Origin: Gammaproteobacteria bacterium
Lineage (GTDB): Bacteria; Pseudomonadota; Gammaproteobacteria; Steroidobacterales; Steroidobacteraceae
Length of the DNA: 41,041 nucleotides
Direction: 5' to 3'
Assembly (NCBI GenBank): GCA_025357915.1
Contig: JANYLH010000072.1
Coordinates: 1-41,041, forward strand
Shown here: piece after piece, positions 7,155 to 17,088 of the stretch
Position numbering within the stretch: the first letter of the stretch is position 1
How the letters are laid out: each line of letters opens with the position of its first letter
The notes under the pieces: model-generated
What the model was told of the DNA's origin: nothing
Databases searched by the model: none
Seen by the model: only the letters and a program-made list of their open reading frames with translations
Translations under genes and position numbers: made by a program

Positions 7155-10100
7155 TTAGTTGGCCATGCCTTCACGCCAGTATGTCTTGCGACGCTGGTTG
7201 AAGTTGGTGCAGACATTCAGAACTTCGACGCCTGACAGGCAGGTCACCTGTCCCCCGCCACCGCCGCCACCGCCGCCGCCAGCGGAGCCGTTCGGATCAG
7301 GAGCAAGGAACAGGAACGCGGTTTCCGGGGCGATACCGCCCTGGCGCAGATCCTGGCTGCGTTCGCTGGTGGCGAGCGCGCCGTCGTTGTTGCGATCGAT
7401 CACCGGCGACCCGTCGAACACGCTCACCACGTAGACGCGGTTCGTGCCCGTGCCTATGCCCGAGCATGGATCCGCCGAGGGCGTGGTGTTTGGCGAATAG
7501 GTGGTGAAGATCACGTGATCGCTGAAGGTCCGCGAGGGCACCAGTGATTTCTCGCCGGCAGCCCAGTCGGAATGCGTATTCAGGTTGAGCTGCCAGCCAA
7601 GCGCGTCGGTCGGCAGCGTCGGGGTCGCCGACCCGGTAATGTCGATGAGCCTGGACGCCGGCACGCCGGCGCTCAGTGCGTCGCGCACCAGCGTCAGGGT
7701 GTCGAAATAGGTCTGCGGCATCTGCTGGAAGCCGTTGTAGTCCCGAATGTCGTAGAAGCGGTCGTGCACCGTGCTGTCGAGAGGATGGCCGCGGTAGCCC
7801 GAGCCCAGCGCAATGCTCATGAAGGGACGGACCTTGGGTTTCTGCTCGGCGGCCACATCCGGGGCGCTGTAGAAGCGGCGCACATCCGCCGCGGCGTGAA
7901 TGGCGTCTTCCTTGGTGCCGAGCGAGGCGATGACGCCGCCGGCCACCAGGCTCGCCGCCGGATTGCCGTTGGTGATATCGAACCGCCACACTTGCGCGGC
8001 CATATCGCCCACGTACATGCGATCGGCATAGCCGTCGCCATCGAGGTCGAGCACGGTCACCGGGCTCGGAATGGCGTGATCCATGCGCGCACTGTTGAAA
8101 CTGGCGCCGCTGTTGCCCGCGCTCCATAGCAGGCTGCCCTTCAGTGCGTCGACCATATAAATGCGATTTCCCACCGTATCCGCCGGGTAATAGGCCCTGT
8201 TGTCCTCGGCGGCATCGTAGCCGCCGCCAATGACCAGTGCGATGCGCTGCGAATTCTGGGTTGCGCCTCCGACGTTCACACGCGTGATGACCGGGGTTGA
8301 CCAGGCCTGGCCGAGGCCGGGCAGCGTCGCGCCGTCGACCGTCCACAGGATCTGCGGATTGTTCTTGTCGGTGACATCGAGCGCGTAGTACACCGCGGCA
8401 TCGGCATTACGGCCTGTGCCGAAGAACAGGATGACACGGTCATTGCCGTTGATGGTGCCGTCGCCGTTGATGTCGTACTTGAGCACCGCGATCGAGCCGT
8501 CCAGCCCGTAGTGCTTGGTGGTCATCGAGTTGTTGTTGTACAGGTCCTTGAGGTGCGGCAGCATTTCCTTCGGGATGAACGACCACAATTCCTGACCGCT
8601 GGTGGCGTTATCGCTGCCATCCGGATTGGCAGTGGCATTGATGGCATGGAAGTAACCATCGTTGGTGGGCACGAAAATCACGGTGTCGTCCGTGCCGTCG
8701 GAGTTCTTGCCGTAGATCATGGCCACCGGCTGCGTATGGATCGGATCGCCCATCTCATGCCGGGAGTCGCTCGTGCCCGCGGGCGGAATGACATCCTGCA
8801 CGTCGAGGCCCAGGGCCCAGTCTACGAGGTCGGCCCGCAGCGGGTCGCCGACGGCACCGATGTTCAGGTCGGCGTCGGTGACGCTCGAATCGGTCAGCGG
8901 CGTCAGACTACTGGGGAAGCTGCCCCCGGTGTAGGTGTAAACGGTGCGCACGGCGGCATCGGGCAGCTTGCCTGCGGCGCCGCCCTGGGTTACGTCGGCT
9001 CCATCCACCGCGCTGCTCCAGTAGCTTCTGGCCGTATCGGTGAAGAATCCGGTGTTGGGATCGACGGCCGCGGCCCCGAGCGAGTCCTGCACCTGGCCGT
9101 TCAGCACCTTGTACTTCTTGACGTTGCCCGGCCAGTGGTAATCCAGGTGCGGGCTGAACACGGACACGTACAGGTCATTGAGCGTCTGCGTGCGGTTGAA
9201 AGCGTTGACGGCCACGGCGGGCGCGGAGAAGGAGGTATTGGTCTTGATCACCTCGGCCAGGATGTCGTTGAAGGCGCCCGTGAGCTCGGTCAGGTTTGTA
9301 GCGGTGAAAGCCTTGCCGCCGCCGGCCGTCGCTGCGTTGTTGAGGTAGGTGAAGGCTGCCGTAGGCGCACCGCCACTGGAAAAGTCGGTACCAAAACCGA
9401 TGAAATAGCTGGTGACGTTCTGCACCTTGGCGATGTCCGGTCGCATGTCGTTGTTGTACAGGTAGCTCGCGAGTGCCGAAGTGCACAGGCCACCGCGCGC
9501 GCCTGCGAAGGCCGAGGCGTCGCACTTGACCCCCAGTGACTTGATCGCGGCGTCCGAAGCGCCCGCCTCGTTGGGCAGACCGTCGGTCAGGTAGACGACG
9601 AAGTTCTTGCGGCAGGAATAATCCGCCGGGCTGTCATAGTTCGCGCTCGCGAGCGTGCCGCCGGTCCGGGACGCGGCGACCGAGGGCGCGGCGAAGCTGA
9701 CCGCGCCGCCGCAAGTGCCATCGACCGCGCTCCATGACGTACATGTGGTCGAGAAGGATTTGTTGCCGTACTGAACACTCTGGCCGCTGAAATACCGGTA
9801 CGCCTCGTAATAGGTCTCCGACAGTGGCGTGACGCCCGTTGGCGCCCAGCTGTCGACCAGGTTGATGCGATCGGCGCGGTTGGTGCCGGTATCGATCGGC
9901 GCGACCGGCGCCAGCACCATGCCACCGCTCCCCTTGTAGTCGTAGCGCATCAGGCCGACGTTCACGCCGGTCATGCTGTTGAGGAGCGAGGCCGCGGCAG
10001 TGTGCATGATCGCCATCTTCGAGCTGGTCGACGACTGGCTGGAATCGTTGATGTAGTTGAGGTAGTTCCCCGTGTAGATCGTGTAGGTTCCGCCGCTGGC

Positions 10101-10802
10101 GCTGGCGAAGTAGTTCTTGGTGGCGTCCCACACGCCCGTCAGCCGCTCGGGAAAGCCCGTCACCGTGTCGACCGTCACCGTCACGGTGCCCGGGGGCGTC
10201 GTGGTCGTGGTCTGAAAGGAGAACGTATCAGTAGAGGCGTACAGGTTGGTCATATTGACGCCATTTCCATGGACGCCCTTGTCCGCCTTGCACTCCACGT
10301 AGCCGGTGGTGTTGGCGGCATTGATCGACGCCTGCCAGCCGTAGGTATTGGTGGACTTCGTCACCTTGGGCCTGGCAACCGTGCCTTTGCCCGTGGTGGT
10401 GCTGGATACGGCCGAGCCCCACTGCGTAAAGGCATCGGTGGCAAAACCGGTCGTACCGAGCGCCGGGAGCATGTTCGCGCACTTGAACAGGGTCTTGGCG
10501 ATCCTGGCGGCCGAACCGCAGCCGGGAAGGCCTTTGGCGCTGTAGTAGTAGTAGTTGTTGTCGAATGCGCTAGCACACTTATCGGCGCTGTAGCCATTCG
10601 ATGGGTCGTAGGGTTTCTGCGTCGTCACCAGGCTGTTCATACTTCCCGAGGTATCGAGAATGAACAAAATATTGGCGGGAATGTTCCCGTTGTTCTGGTT
10701 GAAGAAGATCTCGGTGTCATCGGCCAGGGCCGCCGAACCGCCTCCCACTGACAGCAGGAACCCGGTCAACACTGCAACGAATCGCGACTTAGGGAATCGC
10801 AT
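7155..10802 (-). CDS. pilY1: PilY1, pilus tip adhesin/assembly factor
   Basis: Large secreted protein that primes pilus assembly with the minor pilins and acts in adhesion and surface sensing. From ATG 10802 (AAGGA upstream) it has 1215 residues with a signal peptide ending ALA-DD. A von Willebrand A-type region near the N-terminus has the MIDAS motif DTSGS (D50). The C-terminal half is the PilY1 beta-propeller, with calcium-binding-type loops [12 protein letters not shown] and DLDGDGYAD. It ends with a ten-Gly linker (codons near 7255-7285) and a short tail with two Cys (VTCLSG...NVCTN). It lies between a 118-residue exported protein and pilE. Confidence 0.93.
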   Translation of the reverse strand: MRFPKSRFVAVLTGFLLSVGGGSAALADDTEIFFNQNNGNIPANILFILDTSGSMNSLVTTQKPYDPSNGYSADKCASAFDNNYYYYSAKGLPGCGSAARIAKTLFKCANMLPALGTTGFATDAFTQWGSAVSSTTTGKGTVARPKVTKSTNTYGWQASINAANTTGYVECKADKGVHGNGVNMTNLYASTDTFSFQTTTTTPPGTVTVTVDTVTGFPERLTGVWDATKNYFASASGGTYTIYTGNYLNYINDSSQSSTSSKMAIMHTAAASLLNSMTGVNVGLMRYDYKGSGGMVLAPVAPIDTGTNRADRINLVDSWAPTGVTPLSETYYEAYRYFSGQSVQYGNKSFSTTCTSWSAVDGTCGGAVSFAAPSVAASRTGGTLASANYDSPADYSCRKNFVVYLTDGLPNEAGASDAAIKSLGVKCDASAFAGARGGLCTSALASYLYNNDMRPDIAKVQNVTSYFIGFGTDFSSGGAPTAAFTYLNNAATAGGGKAFTATNLTELTGAFNDILAEVIKTNTSFSAPAVAVNAFNRTQTLNDLYVSVFSPHLDYHWPGNVKKYKVLNGQVQDSLGAAAVDPNTGFFTDTARSYWSSAVDGADVTQGGAAGKLPDAAVRTVYTYTGGSFPSSLTPLTDSSVTDADLNIGAVGDPLRADLVDWALGLDVQDVIPPAGTSDSRHEMGDPIHTQPVAMIYGKNSDGTDDTVIFVPTNDGYFHAINATANPDGSDNATSGQELWSFIPKEMLPHLKDLYNNNSMTTKHYGLDGSIAVLKYDINGDGTINGNDRVILFFGTGRNADAAVYYALDVTDKNNPQILWTVDGATLPGLGQAWSTPVITRVNVGGATQNSQRIALVIGGGYDAAEDNRAYYPADTVGNRIYMVDALKGSLLWSAGNSGASFNSARMDHAIPSPVTVLDLDGDGYADRMYVGDMAAQVWRFDITNGNPAASLVAGGVIASLGTKEDAIHAAADVRRFYSAPDVAAEQKPKVRPFMSIALGSGYRGHPLDSTVHDRFYDIRDYNGFQQMPQTYFDTLTLVRDALSAGVPASRLIDITGSATPTLPTDALGWQLNLNTHSDWAAGEKSLVPSRTFSDHVIFTTYSPNTTPSADPCSGIGTGTNRVYVVSVFDGSPVIDRNNDGALATSERSQDLRQGGIAPETAFLFLAPDPNGSAGGGGGGGGGGQVTCLSGVEVLNVCTNFNQRRKTYWREGMAN

Positions 10803-10830
10803 GATGTGATCCTTCAGCGCCATGGCGCTG

Positions 10831-11187
10831 TTATTTCTCAAGTACCGAAATACGGCTGACGACCAGGTCGCGCAGCCGGTAACTGATGGTGAGCGGCCGT
10901 GCGCCATTCTGGCGTGCGAAGGCCGTCATCTCCCGCAGGCTCACGGTGTGACCCGCGAGTATGCACAGGGTGTTCTGGTCCAGCTGCAGCGTGGAGTGCA
11001 GGCAGCCCACGCAGTTGCGCACGTCGACGCGGCCGGCGAGGCTGGAGGGAAAGATCACCGCGTCGGTGGTGGTCTCGACTGCATCCTCGATGACCACGTT
11101 GGGCGGCAGCTGTGCCTGCGTCGGGCCCACGCCGGCAGCCAGTGCCAGTAGCGACGCCGCGATCAGGGTCTTGAATGTGCTTTTCAT
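10831..11187 (-). CDS. Exported CxxC protein of unknown function in pilus operon
   Basis: 118 residues from ATG 11187 (GGAG upstream). A clear signal peptide ends PTQA-QLPP. The mature part holds CVGC within a NCVGCLHSTLQL segment and a third Cys soon after (NTLCIL), then ends SYRLRDLVVSRISVLEK. It is not a pilin, as there is no prepilin leader, and CxxC is not followed by H, so it is not a c-type cytochrome. It lies between pilX and pilY1 with short gaps (29 and 28 nt), so it should be co-expressed with them. I do not recognise the family; a periplasmic factor for minor pilin or PilY1 biogenesis is a guess from context. Confidence 0.8.
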   Translation of the reverse strand: MKSTFKTLIAASLLALAAGVGPTQAQLPPNVVIEDAVETTTDAVIFPSSLAGRVDVRNCVGCLHSTLQLDQNTLCILAGHTVSLREMTAFARQNGARPLTISYRLRDLVVSRISVLEK

Positions 11188-11216
11188 GATGCTCTCCAGT
11201 TCCAGGTGGCCGCCGC

Positions 11217-11702
11217 TCAGCGCAACCGGTTGTCGGCCAGGTTCGGATCGTTCTGCACCGTCGGATCCCAGGGGGAAATGACGGCCAGGCCCTGCGTATT
11301 GATCGCGCGGGCACTGCGTACGGAATTGCCGGTGCTGACCACCACGAAGTGATAGGTCGAGAAACTGTTCCAGGATGAGCCCCACATCGCTGGCAGCGGC
11401 ACACCGCCGAGCTGCGCCGTCACCGTGGCCGCCCAGGTGTCGTCGGCGGTCACCGCGCCGTTGAGATTCTCGGTCGCGTTGGCCGGGTTGAGGACGCCCT
11501 GTGAGATGGCCTGCTCGATGCCGGTCTCCGCGGTCTGGAAAGCGTTGGAGCGGTACTGTTCGTTGCCCGCCATGACGAACTCGAGGCTGGCCGAATTCAT
11601 CCCGGACACGGCGAGGAGCGTCAGCACCATGAGCAGCAACAGGCCGATGACCAGTGCCGCGCCCTGCTGCCGCTTCCTGCCCGCTGTGGAAATGTTGCGC
11701 AT
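11217..11702 (-). CDS. pilX: Minor pilin PilX
   Basis: Minor pilin of the priming complex. The N-terminus RKRQQGAALVIGLLLLMVLTLL is the PilX-type transmembrane helix that lacks the usual Glu5, and it is followed by SLEFVMAGNEQYRSNAFQTAETGIEQA, typical of PilX_N. ATG 11702 gives 161 residues; pilW stops 4 nt before it. Part of the operon that sets pilus assembly with PilY1. Confidence 0.88.
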   Translation of the reverse strand: MRNISTAGRKRQQGAALVIGLLLLMVLTLLAVSGMNSASLEFVMAGNEQYRSNAFQTAETGIEQAISQGVLNPANATENLNGAVTADDTWAATVTAQLGGVPLPAMWGSSWNSFSTYHFVVVSTGNSVRSARAINTQGLAVISPWDPTVQNDPNLADNRLR

Positions 11703-11706
11703 GATT

Positions 11707-12843
11707 TCAGGTTCCCAGCGCATTGCGTACCTGGATGGTGCGCGAAATCAGCAGCCGGCGCACATGCCGCGGCCCGGTGAGCGAAGCATCGGGGTTCGCC
11801 GCTGGCTGGTAGGCGCTGCCGATGGCGGCTACGGAGTTCAGGTCGCCGCTCGGCGTCGCCGGCAGGCGATCGGCGTACTGGTAGATGCGATCATCGGTGA
11901 AACCGGACTCATAGGTATCGGAACGCACCAGCAGCCAGATGCGCACGGATACGATCTGCGCGGTCGCGGGCACGGTCGCATCGTTGGGATCGACATATCG
12001 CGTGGCGACGCCGGTGTTGCCGATCGGATCGATACCGAACTGCACCTGCATGTCTTCCACGCCAGCGATGATCTCCTGGTCGCGGAACACCGGCACGCCG
12101 CCGGCGGTCGTCAGCGTCTTGCGGCGGAGCGAGGGCAGGCCCACCTGCTGCTGGGAATTGCGGGATATGTAATACGTGTCGACGATGAGGCTCTTCAGCT
12201 TCTGGACCGCCAGCTCTTCGGGTTGCCCGGCGACCGCGGCCGGGCAGGAAGCGGCAAGGCCGTCACTTATCAGGCGCCCGGCAATGCGCGAGGTGCACAC
12301 CTGCAGCTGGCCTGCCGGCCCGGGCACGCTGTCGAACACGGAGGCGCGCCGCACGGTGAGCGTGTCGGCCGTAGCCACCGGATTGCTGGGCCAGGCCACG
12401 GCCGTGACCAGGTCCGGCAAAACGTCGCAGCCCGCCAGTTTCGTGGGGCTGATGAAGTAGCGGTTGTTGTCGCCCTGCAGGTTCGTGCTCAGGTCGACGG
12501 CGAAATTGGTGCCGCAGACGTTCGCCGCGGCGCCGGCCGCCACCGCGGCGGCGGCGACGGTCTGCGGCGCCTGGCCGCCGATCACGCCCGCGCCCTTGAG
12601 CAGCCCCAGGTAGTTGGACATGCGCACGTCCGGCTCGATGACCGACATCGCATAGCGCGCGGTCTCCTGCATGCGGGCCACGTTTTCATTGACGCCGTAG
12701 GCATGGCGGCTGTTGACGAAGACCTGGGTGGCGCCAAAGATCAGCACCGCGCCAATGGTCATCGCCACCATCAATTCGATGAGACTCAGGCCCTGTTGAT
12801 CGGGGCGCAGGCCATGCGCAATGCGGTGGGTTCGGGCGTTCAT
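11707..12843 (-). CDS. pilW: Minor pilin PilW
   Basis: 378-residue minor pilin with prepilin motif QQG^LSLIELMVAMTIGAVLI, followed by family-typical ARYAMSVIEPDVRMSNYLG. The ATG at 12843 overlaps the pilV stop as ATGA, so translation is coupled. PilW is the large member of the priming complex that links PilV/PilX/PilE to PilY1. An open frame continues upstream through pilV, but the prepilin leader defines this start. Confidence 0.92.
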   Translation of the reverse strand: MNARTHRIAHGLRPDQQGLSLIELMVAMTIGAVLIFGATQVFVNSRHAYGVNENVARMQETARYAMSVIEPDVRMSNYLGLLKGAGVIGGQAPQTVAAAAVAAGAAANVCGTNFAVDLSTNLQGDNNRYFISPTKLAGCDVLPDLVTAVAWPSNPVATADTLTVRRASVFDSVPGPAGQLQVCTSRIAGRLISDGLAASCPAAVAGQPEELAVQKLKSLIVDTYYISRNSQQQVGLPSLRRKTLTTAGGVPVFRDQEIIAGVEDMQVQFGIDPIGNTGVATRYVDPNDATVPATAQIVSVRIWLLVRSDTYESGFTDDRIYQYADRLPATPSGDLNSVAAIGSAYQPAANPDASLTGPRHVRRLLISRTIQVRNALGT

Positions 12844-13313
12844 AGCTGCAGTGTCAGCAGGTAGGATGGCGTGGCCCCACCGCTCTCCGTCCAGTTGACC
12901 GTAATCTGGTAGGTGAACAGTGCGCCACCGGCCACGGGGTTGACCGCCACGACAGCGTTTCCGCCCGGCAGGATGGCGGCCACCTGCTGATTCCAGACGA
13001 ACAGATCGTTGGCCGCCATCTGGGCCGGCCCGCAGTCCGCGGAACCGGCGCCGTAGCAATTGTTGTCGGCTCCCGCGCCAGCGTAGGCCACGTTGGCGCG
13101 GCGATTGGCGCGGATGCGATCGCCGAGATCGGCGGCCAGATTCACCGCCTGCATGCGATAGATGGCCCCACCCCCCGAACGCAGGGTGGTGACGTACAGG
13201 CCGGCGATCCCGAGCATGCCGACCGCCAGCACGACGAGCGCGACCATGGCCTCGACCAGCGTGAAGCCCTGCGCGGTCCGGCGGCCGTGAAATGCCGGTT
13301 TCCTCACGGGCAT
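12840..13313 (-). CDS. pilV: Minor pilin PilV
   Basis: 157 residues with the prepilin motif QG^FTLVEAMVALVVLAVGMLGIAGL typical of PilV. Its start overlaps the end of fimT by 10 nt and its stop overlaps the start of pilW. Acts in the periplasmic pilus-priming complex. Confidence 0.92.
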   Translation of the reverse strand: MPVRKPAFHGRRTAQGFTLVEAMVALVVLAVGMLGIAGLYVTTLRSGGGAIYRMQAVNLAADLGDRIRANRRANVAYAGAGADNNCYGAGSADCGPAQMAANDLFVWNQQVAAILPGGNAVVAVNPVAGGALFTYQITVNWTESGGATPSYLLTLQL

Positions 13314-13909
13314 CCCCCGCCAACCTTGGCGAGCGCCGCAATGACATCGGCATAGGTCGCTGAAGAACGGGCGCGGCCCGTTTGCGTGATGAGCAGCGCC
13401 CGGCCCGTCGAGCTCCCGCCTGCCGCAACCACGCCGCGCGAATCACACAGGACGATCGTGGACGTAGGGTTGCGCGCTCCGGCCGGATTGGCGAAACCAC
13501 TGGCGCCGAAACTGATGATACGGTCGGTGGCATCCGTCTTGACGGTCACGCCGGCATCCAGCAGCCCGTGGCGTTCGATCACCGGTTCGGCGGCGCCGTG
13601 CTGCCAGTTGCCATCGGTGTCCTGGAACACGAACCAGCCCTTGAAGGTGGCGTAGTCGCAGGCCATGGCCGCATCGCCCGCCGTGGGATTGGCCGTGCCG
13701 CAGATGACGACGCTACCGTTCTGCCTTTTTATGGCCTCGCTCCGCGCCACCTGGAGCGAATGCAGCATGTCGTTGACGCCGCCTGAAAGCCGGTTGTTGC
13801 GGATGAAATCGCGCATATTCGGCACCGCGATGCCAACCAGGATGGCGGCCACCGTCAGGGTGACCATCAGTTCGATCAGCGTGAAGCCGGATTCCCGGTG
13901 CTTGTCCAT
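13304..13909 (-). CDS. fimT: Minor pilin FimT/GspH family
   Basis: 201 residues with prepilin motif SG^[27 protein letters not shown], followed by the GspH-type region (LHSLQVARSEAIKRQ, VVICG). First gene of the minor-pilin operon; FimT members have been linked to DNA binding in natural transformation. Transcription probably starts in the 110-bp divergent gap to the right, which holds an imperfect dyad at 13944-13968. Confidence 0.9.
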   Translation of the reverse strand: MDKHRESGFTLIELMVTLTVAAILVGIAVPNMRDFIRNNRLSGGVNDMLHSLQVARSEAIKRQNGSVVICGTANPTAGDAAMACDYATFKGWFVFQDTDGNWQHGAAEPVIERHGLLDAGVTVKTDATDRIISFGASGFANPAGARNPTSTIVLCDSRGVVAAGGSSTGRALLITQTGRARSSATYADVIAALAKVGGGCP

Positions 13910-13943
13910 GGGCGCATCCTAGGGGCCCCGCGAGCCCCGTACA

Positions 13944-13968
13944 CAAACAGCCGATTAGCGGCCGTTTG
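13944..13968. promoter_or_regulatory. Inverted repeat between fimT and the divergent exported phosphatase gene
   Basis: CAAACAGCCG-N5-CGGCCGTTTG, a 10-bp repeat with one mismatch, lies in the divergent promoter gap. It could be an operator or a leader hairpin; the regulator is unknown. Confidence 0.35.
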
Positions 13969-14019
13969 CGGGGGATGAACGGCGTGACGGCGGGCTGCAA
14001 TTTACCTTAAGGTCGGGCC

Positions 14020-14982
14020 ATGAGCACCCGGGCCGCCCTGCGCCTCCGCCAATGCCTCAGGTACGCGACCGCGACGCTGGCGGCCGCCGCCGCGGCGGTT
14101 GCCGCGGAGGCCCCGGCGACGATCAAGCTGGCCACCTGGAACATGGAATGGTTCCTGGCCCCGGCTACCTTCAATGAGCTCAAGGGCGATTGCACCCGGG
14201 ACGAGCGCTCGCACCGCAGCAACCCACGCAGCATTCCCTGCGACGTGGCCGCCAGGCTGGAGCGCAGCGCCACCGATTTCGCGGCCATGGCCCGTGTCGC
14301 CCGCACGCTCGATGCCGACGTCGTGGCCATGCAGGAAGTCGACGGGCCCGAGGCGGCGCGACAGGTGTTCCCCCGGCACGAGTTCTGTTTTACCGGCGGC
14401 CGGGCCGTGCAGAACACCGGCTTCGCCATCCGCCGCGGTGTGCCGTTTCGCTGCGATGCCGATGTCGCGGGGCTCTCGCTGGGCGATGAACTGCGGCGCG
14501 GCGCCACGGTAGTGCTCTACCCGGATACGGCACGCGAACTGCATCTGCTCGCGGTGCACCTGAAATCGGGCTGCTGGCGCCAGCCGCTGGATTCAAGGGC
14601 GCACGCCTGCGAGCGCCTGACCCGGCAGGCGCCGGCCGTGCACGATTGGGTGGCATCGCAACAGCGCGCCAGGCATCGTTTTGCGGTGCTCGGCGATTTC
14701 AACCGCGATCTGCTCGCCGAGCATGCCGACGGCCTATGGGCGCGTCTCGAAGCCGATTTGCCAGAATCCTCACTGGTCAACACCGCGAGCCGCGCGGTGT
14801 TCCGCAACTGCTACCCAGGCCAGACCCACACCGGCTTCATCGACTACATCCTGCTGGGGAATACGCTGGCGTCCGCCCAGATCGCCGGCTCCTTCGAGCG
14901 GCTGACTTATTCCGCCGCCGACGCCTGGCGTCTTAAGCTTTCCGATCATTGTCCGGTTGCGATTCGTTTACGTCTTGATTAA
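14020..14982 (+). CDS. Secreted endonuclease/exonuclease/phosphatase family protein
   Basis: A Mg-dependent phosphoesterase of the DNase I/inositol-phosphatase fold with an Ala-rich signal peptide (about residues 1-29). All core motifs are visible: TWNMEW near the N-terminus, QEVDG with the metal-binding Glu, HLKSGC, GDFNRD, DYIL and the final SDHCPV with the catalytic His. 320 residues. The substrate cannot be told from sequence; extracellular nuclease or phosphodiesterase is most likely. It is transcribed away from the pilus operon. Confidence 0.88.
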   Translation: MSTRAALRLRQCLRYATATLAAAAAAVAAEAPATIKLATWNMEWFLAPATFNELKGDCTRDERSHRSNPRSIPCDVAARLERSATDFAAMARVARTLDADVVAMQEVDGPEAARQVFPRHEFCFTGGRAVQNTGFAIRRGVPFRCDADVAGLSLGDELRRGATVVLYPDTARELHLLAVHLKSGCWRQPLDSRAHACERLTRQAPAVHDWVASQQRARHRFAVLGDFNRDLLAEHADGLWARLEADLPESSLVNTASRAVFRNCYPGQTHTGFIDYILLGNTLASAQIAGSFERLTYSAADAWRLKLSDHCPVAIRLRLD

Positions 14983-15084
14983 GTTAGCTCAGGGTTGGAT
15001 TCGTGCCGGATCCATGCATAATCGAAGCTGGCCGGGTCCATAGCCGAGACATCGGATAACCGGCCCCAGGGGTTTTGCAAGCAC

Positions 15085-15360
15085 ATGGAACGACGCCTGC
15101 ACACACGCCACCGGGCGCGCACTACGGTGTACATCATGATGCCGGCGGGCAAGCGTCGCCTGTGCCGCGCCATCAACCTCAGTGCCAACGGCGTGTTCAT
15201 CCGCACCGCTTCGCTCGGCCTCAAGAAAGGCCAGCAGGTCGAACTCGCCTTCGCGATCGACCTGGGTGCCGTCACCAAGGTGCACCGGCGCACCGCGGTG
15301 GTCGCGCATATTTCCGGCGGCGGAACGGGTCTGATGATGGACGCCTACGCCGCCCGCTAG
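15085..15360 (+). CDS. PilZ-domain protein (c-di-GMP binding)
   Basis: 91 residues forming a single PilZ domain. The N-terminal basic stretch RRLHTRHRAR contains the RxxxR motif and NLSANGVFI fits the (D/N)xSxxG motif, which together bind cyclic di-GMP. It is a stand-alone cytoplasmic adaptor; proximity to pilus genes and to an ABC exporter gives possible targets but no proof. Confidence 0.85.
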   Translation: MERRLHTRHRARTTVYIMMPAGKRRLCRAINLSANGVFIRTASLGLKKGQQVELAFAIDLGAVTKVHRRTAVVAHISGGGTGLMMDAYAAR

Positions 15361-15410
15361 AGCCGCGTGCCCCGGCTACCCGGGGGAGAAATCGTGAGAC
15401 ACTAGCCTGC

Positions 15411-16316
15411 ATGCTGCAGGTTCGCGATCTCCACAAATCCTATTCCGGTACCGAAGTCGTCCGCGGCGTCTCATTTGGCGTCGCGGCCGGCGAGTGCTAT
15501 GGCCTGCTCGGACCCAACGGGGCCGGCAAGACCACGACGCTCAGGTGCTGCCTGGGCCTGACGGCGAGCGACGCGGGCACCATCACCCTTGCGGGCCTGC
15601 CAGTGCCGGCTGCGGCGCGCGCAGCCCGCGCACGGACCGGTGTCTGTCCACAGTTCGACAACCTCGACCCTGACTTCACTGTGGCCGAAAACCTCGTGGT
15701 CTACGGCCGGTATTTCGGTATCGCCCGCCGCGTCATGCTGGAGCGCGTGCCGCGCCTCCTGGAATTCGCCGGTCTCGAGGACAAGGCGGCCTCCCGGCTC
15801 GACACGCTCTCGGGGGGCATGAAGCGACGCCTGACGCTCGCGCGCGCGCTGGTCAACGACCCGCAGATCATTTTTCTCGACGAACCCACCACCGGGCTCG
15901 ACCCGCAGGCGCGGCACCTGATCTGGGACCGGCTCAAGGGCCTGGCCGCCTCCGGGCGCACGCTCATCCTGACTACCCATTTCATGGACGAGGCCGAGCG
16001 GCTCTGCGATCGCGTCGGCATCATGGACCGCGGCTCGCTGATCGCCGAGAGCGCGCCGCGAGCGCTGATCGGCGCGCAGATCGAGCCGCATGTGGTCGAG
16101 ATATTCGGCGACGGGGTGCGCGAGTTCGCGCGCGATGCCGCACCCCGCTACGCCCAGCGCGTCGAAGTGACCGGCGAGACGGCGTTCTGTTACTGCCGCG
16201 ACGCCGCGCCACTGCTCGAGGCCCTGCAGGGCCAGACGGCGCTACGCGCCCTGTCGCGCGCCGCCAATCTCGAGGACGTGTTCATCAAGCTGACGGGACG
16301 GGACATTCGTGACTGA
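15411..16316 (+). CDS. ABC transporter ATP-binding protein (NodI/drug-export type)
   Basis: ATPase subunit of an ABC-2 exporter. Walker A GPNGAGKTTT (34-43), signature LSGGMKRRL, Walker B IIFLDEPTTGLDP and the H-loop TTHFMDEAE are all intact. The ATG at 15411 begins MLQVRDLHKSY and gives 301 residues. It overlaps the permease gene by 8 nt, so the two are translationally coupled. Resembles NodI-like exporters; the substrate is unknown. Confidence 0.92.
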   Translation: MLQVRDLHKSYSGTEVVRGVSFGVAAGECYGLLGPNGAGKTTTLRCCLGLTASDAGTITLAGLPVPAAARAARARTGVCPQFDNLDPDFTVAENLVVYGRYFGIARRVMLERVPRLLEFAGLEDKAASRLDTLSGGMKRRLTLARALVNDPQIIFLDEPTTGLDPQARHLIWDRLKGLAASGRTLILTTHFMDEAERLCDRVGIMDRGSLIAESAPRALIGAQIEPHVVEIFGDGVREFARDAAPRYAQRVEVTGETAFCYCRDAAPLLEALQGQTALRALSRAANLEDVFIKLTGRDIRD

Positions 16317-17088
16317 GCCGCTGATCGAGCGCCTGGGGCTGCGCTTCCTGCACGTGGTGGGGCGCAATTTCCTCGTGTGGCGCAAGCTCATGTTCGCCTC
16401 GATGATCGGCAACATGGCCGACCCGATCATCTACCTCGTTGGCCTGGGGGTCGGGCTGGGCGCCTTCATGCCCACCATCGGCGGCATGCGCTACATCAAT
16501 TTCCTGGCCGGCGGCATGCTGTGCTTCAGCGCCATGAACAGCGCCACCTTCGAGGCGCTGTACTCGGCGTTCTCGCGCCTCAAGGTGCAGCGCACCTGGG
16601 AAGGCATCATGCACGCGCCCATGACCGCCGCCGACGTGGTGCTCGGCGAATGGATCTGGGCGGCGCTCAAGGCCACGCTCTCAGGCACCGCCATGCTGGT
16701 GGCGATGTACCTGCTCGGCATCGCGCACGGCTGGCGGCCGCTGCTGGTGATGCCGGTGGTACTGCTGATCGGGCTGGCGTTCTCGGGCCTCGGCCTGATC
16801 ATGACCTCCATGGCCAGGTCCTATGAGTTCTTCATCTTCTATTTCACGCTGCTGATCACGCCGATGATGTTCCTCTCGGGCGTGTTCTATCCGCGCGCCG
16901 CGCTCCCGCACGCGATCCAGGTCATCGGCGCGTTTCTGCCGCTGACGCACGGCGCCGACCTGGCGCGCGGCATCACGCTGGGCATGCCGATGGCGCACCC
17001 CTGGCTCGACGTGCTGGTGCTCGCAGCCTATGCGACCTGCGGCGTGTCACTGTCGGTGCGATTGGTCGAGCGCCGGTTGCTGAAGTAG
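16309..17088 (+). CDS. ABC-2 type permease (NodJ-like)
   Basis: 259-residue integral membrane protein with about six hydrophobic segments and the ABC-2/NodJ signature region FFYFTLLITPMMFLSGVFYP. It partners the preceding ATPase to export an unknown lipid, drug or polysaccharide-like substrate. Its last 61 nt overlap the end of the convergent GAF-like gene. Confidence 0.92.
   Translation: MTEPLIERLGLRFLHVVGRNFLVWRKLMFASMIGNMADPIIYLVGLGVGLGAFMPTIGGMRYINFLAGGMLCFSAMNSATFEALYSAFSRLKVQRTWEGIMHAPMTAADVVLGEWIWAALKATLSGTAMLVAMYLLGIAHGWRPLLVMPVVLLIGLAFSGLGLIMTSMARSYEFFIFYFTLLITPMMFLSGVFYPRAALPHAIQVIGAFLPLTHGADLARGITLGMPMAHPWLDVLVLAAYATCGVSLSVRLVERRLLK

Noticed and set aside
11425-12864. Plus-strand open frame of 479 codons in the pilus operon
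   Set aside because: Antisense to pilX and pilW; both carry proper prepilin motifs.
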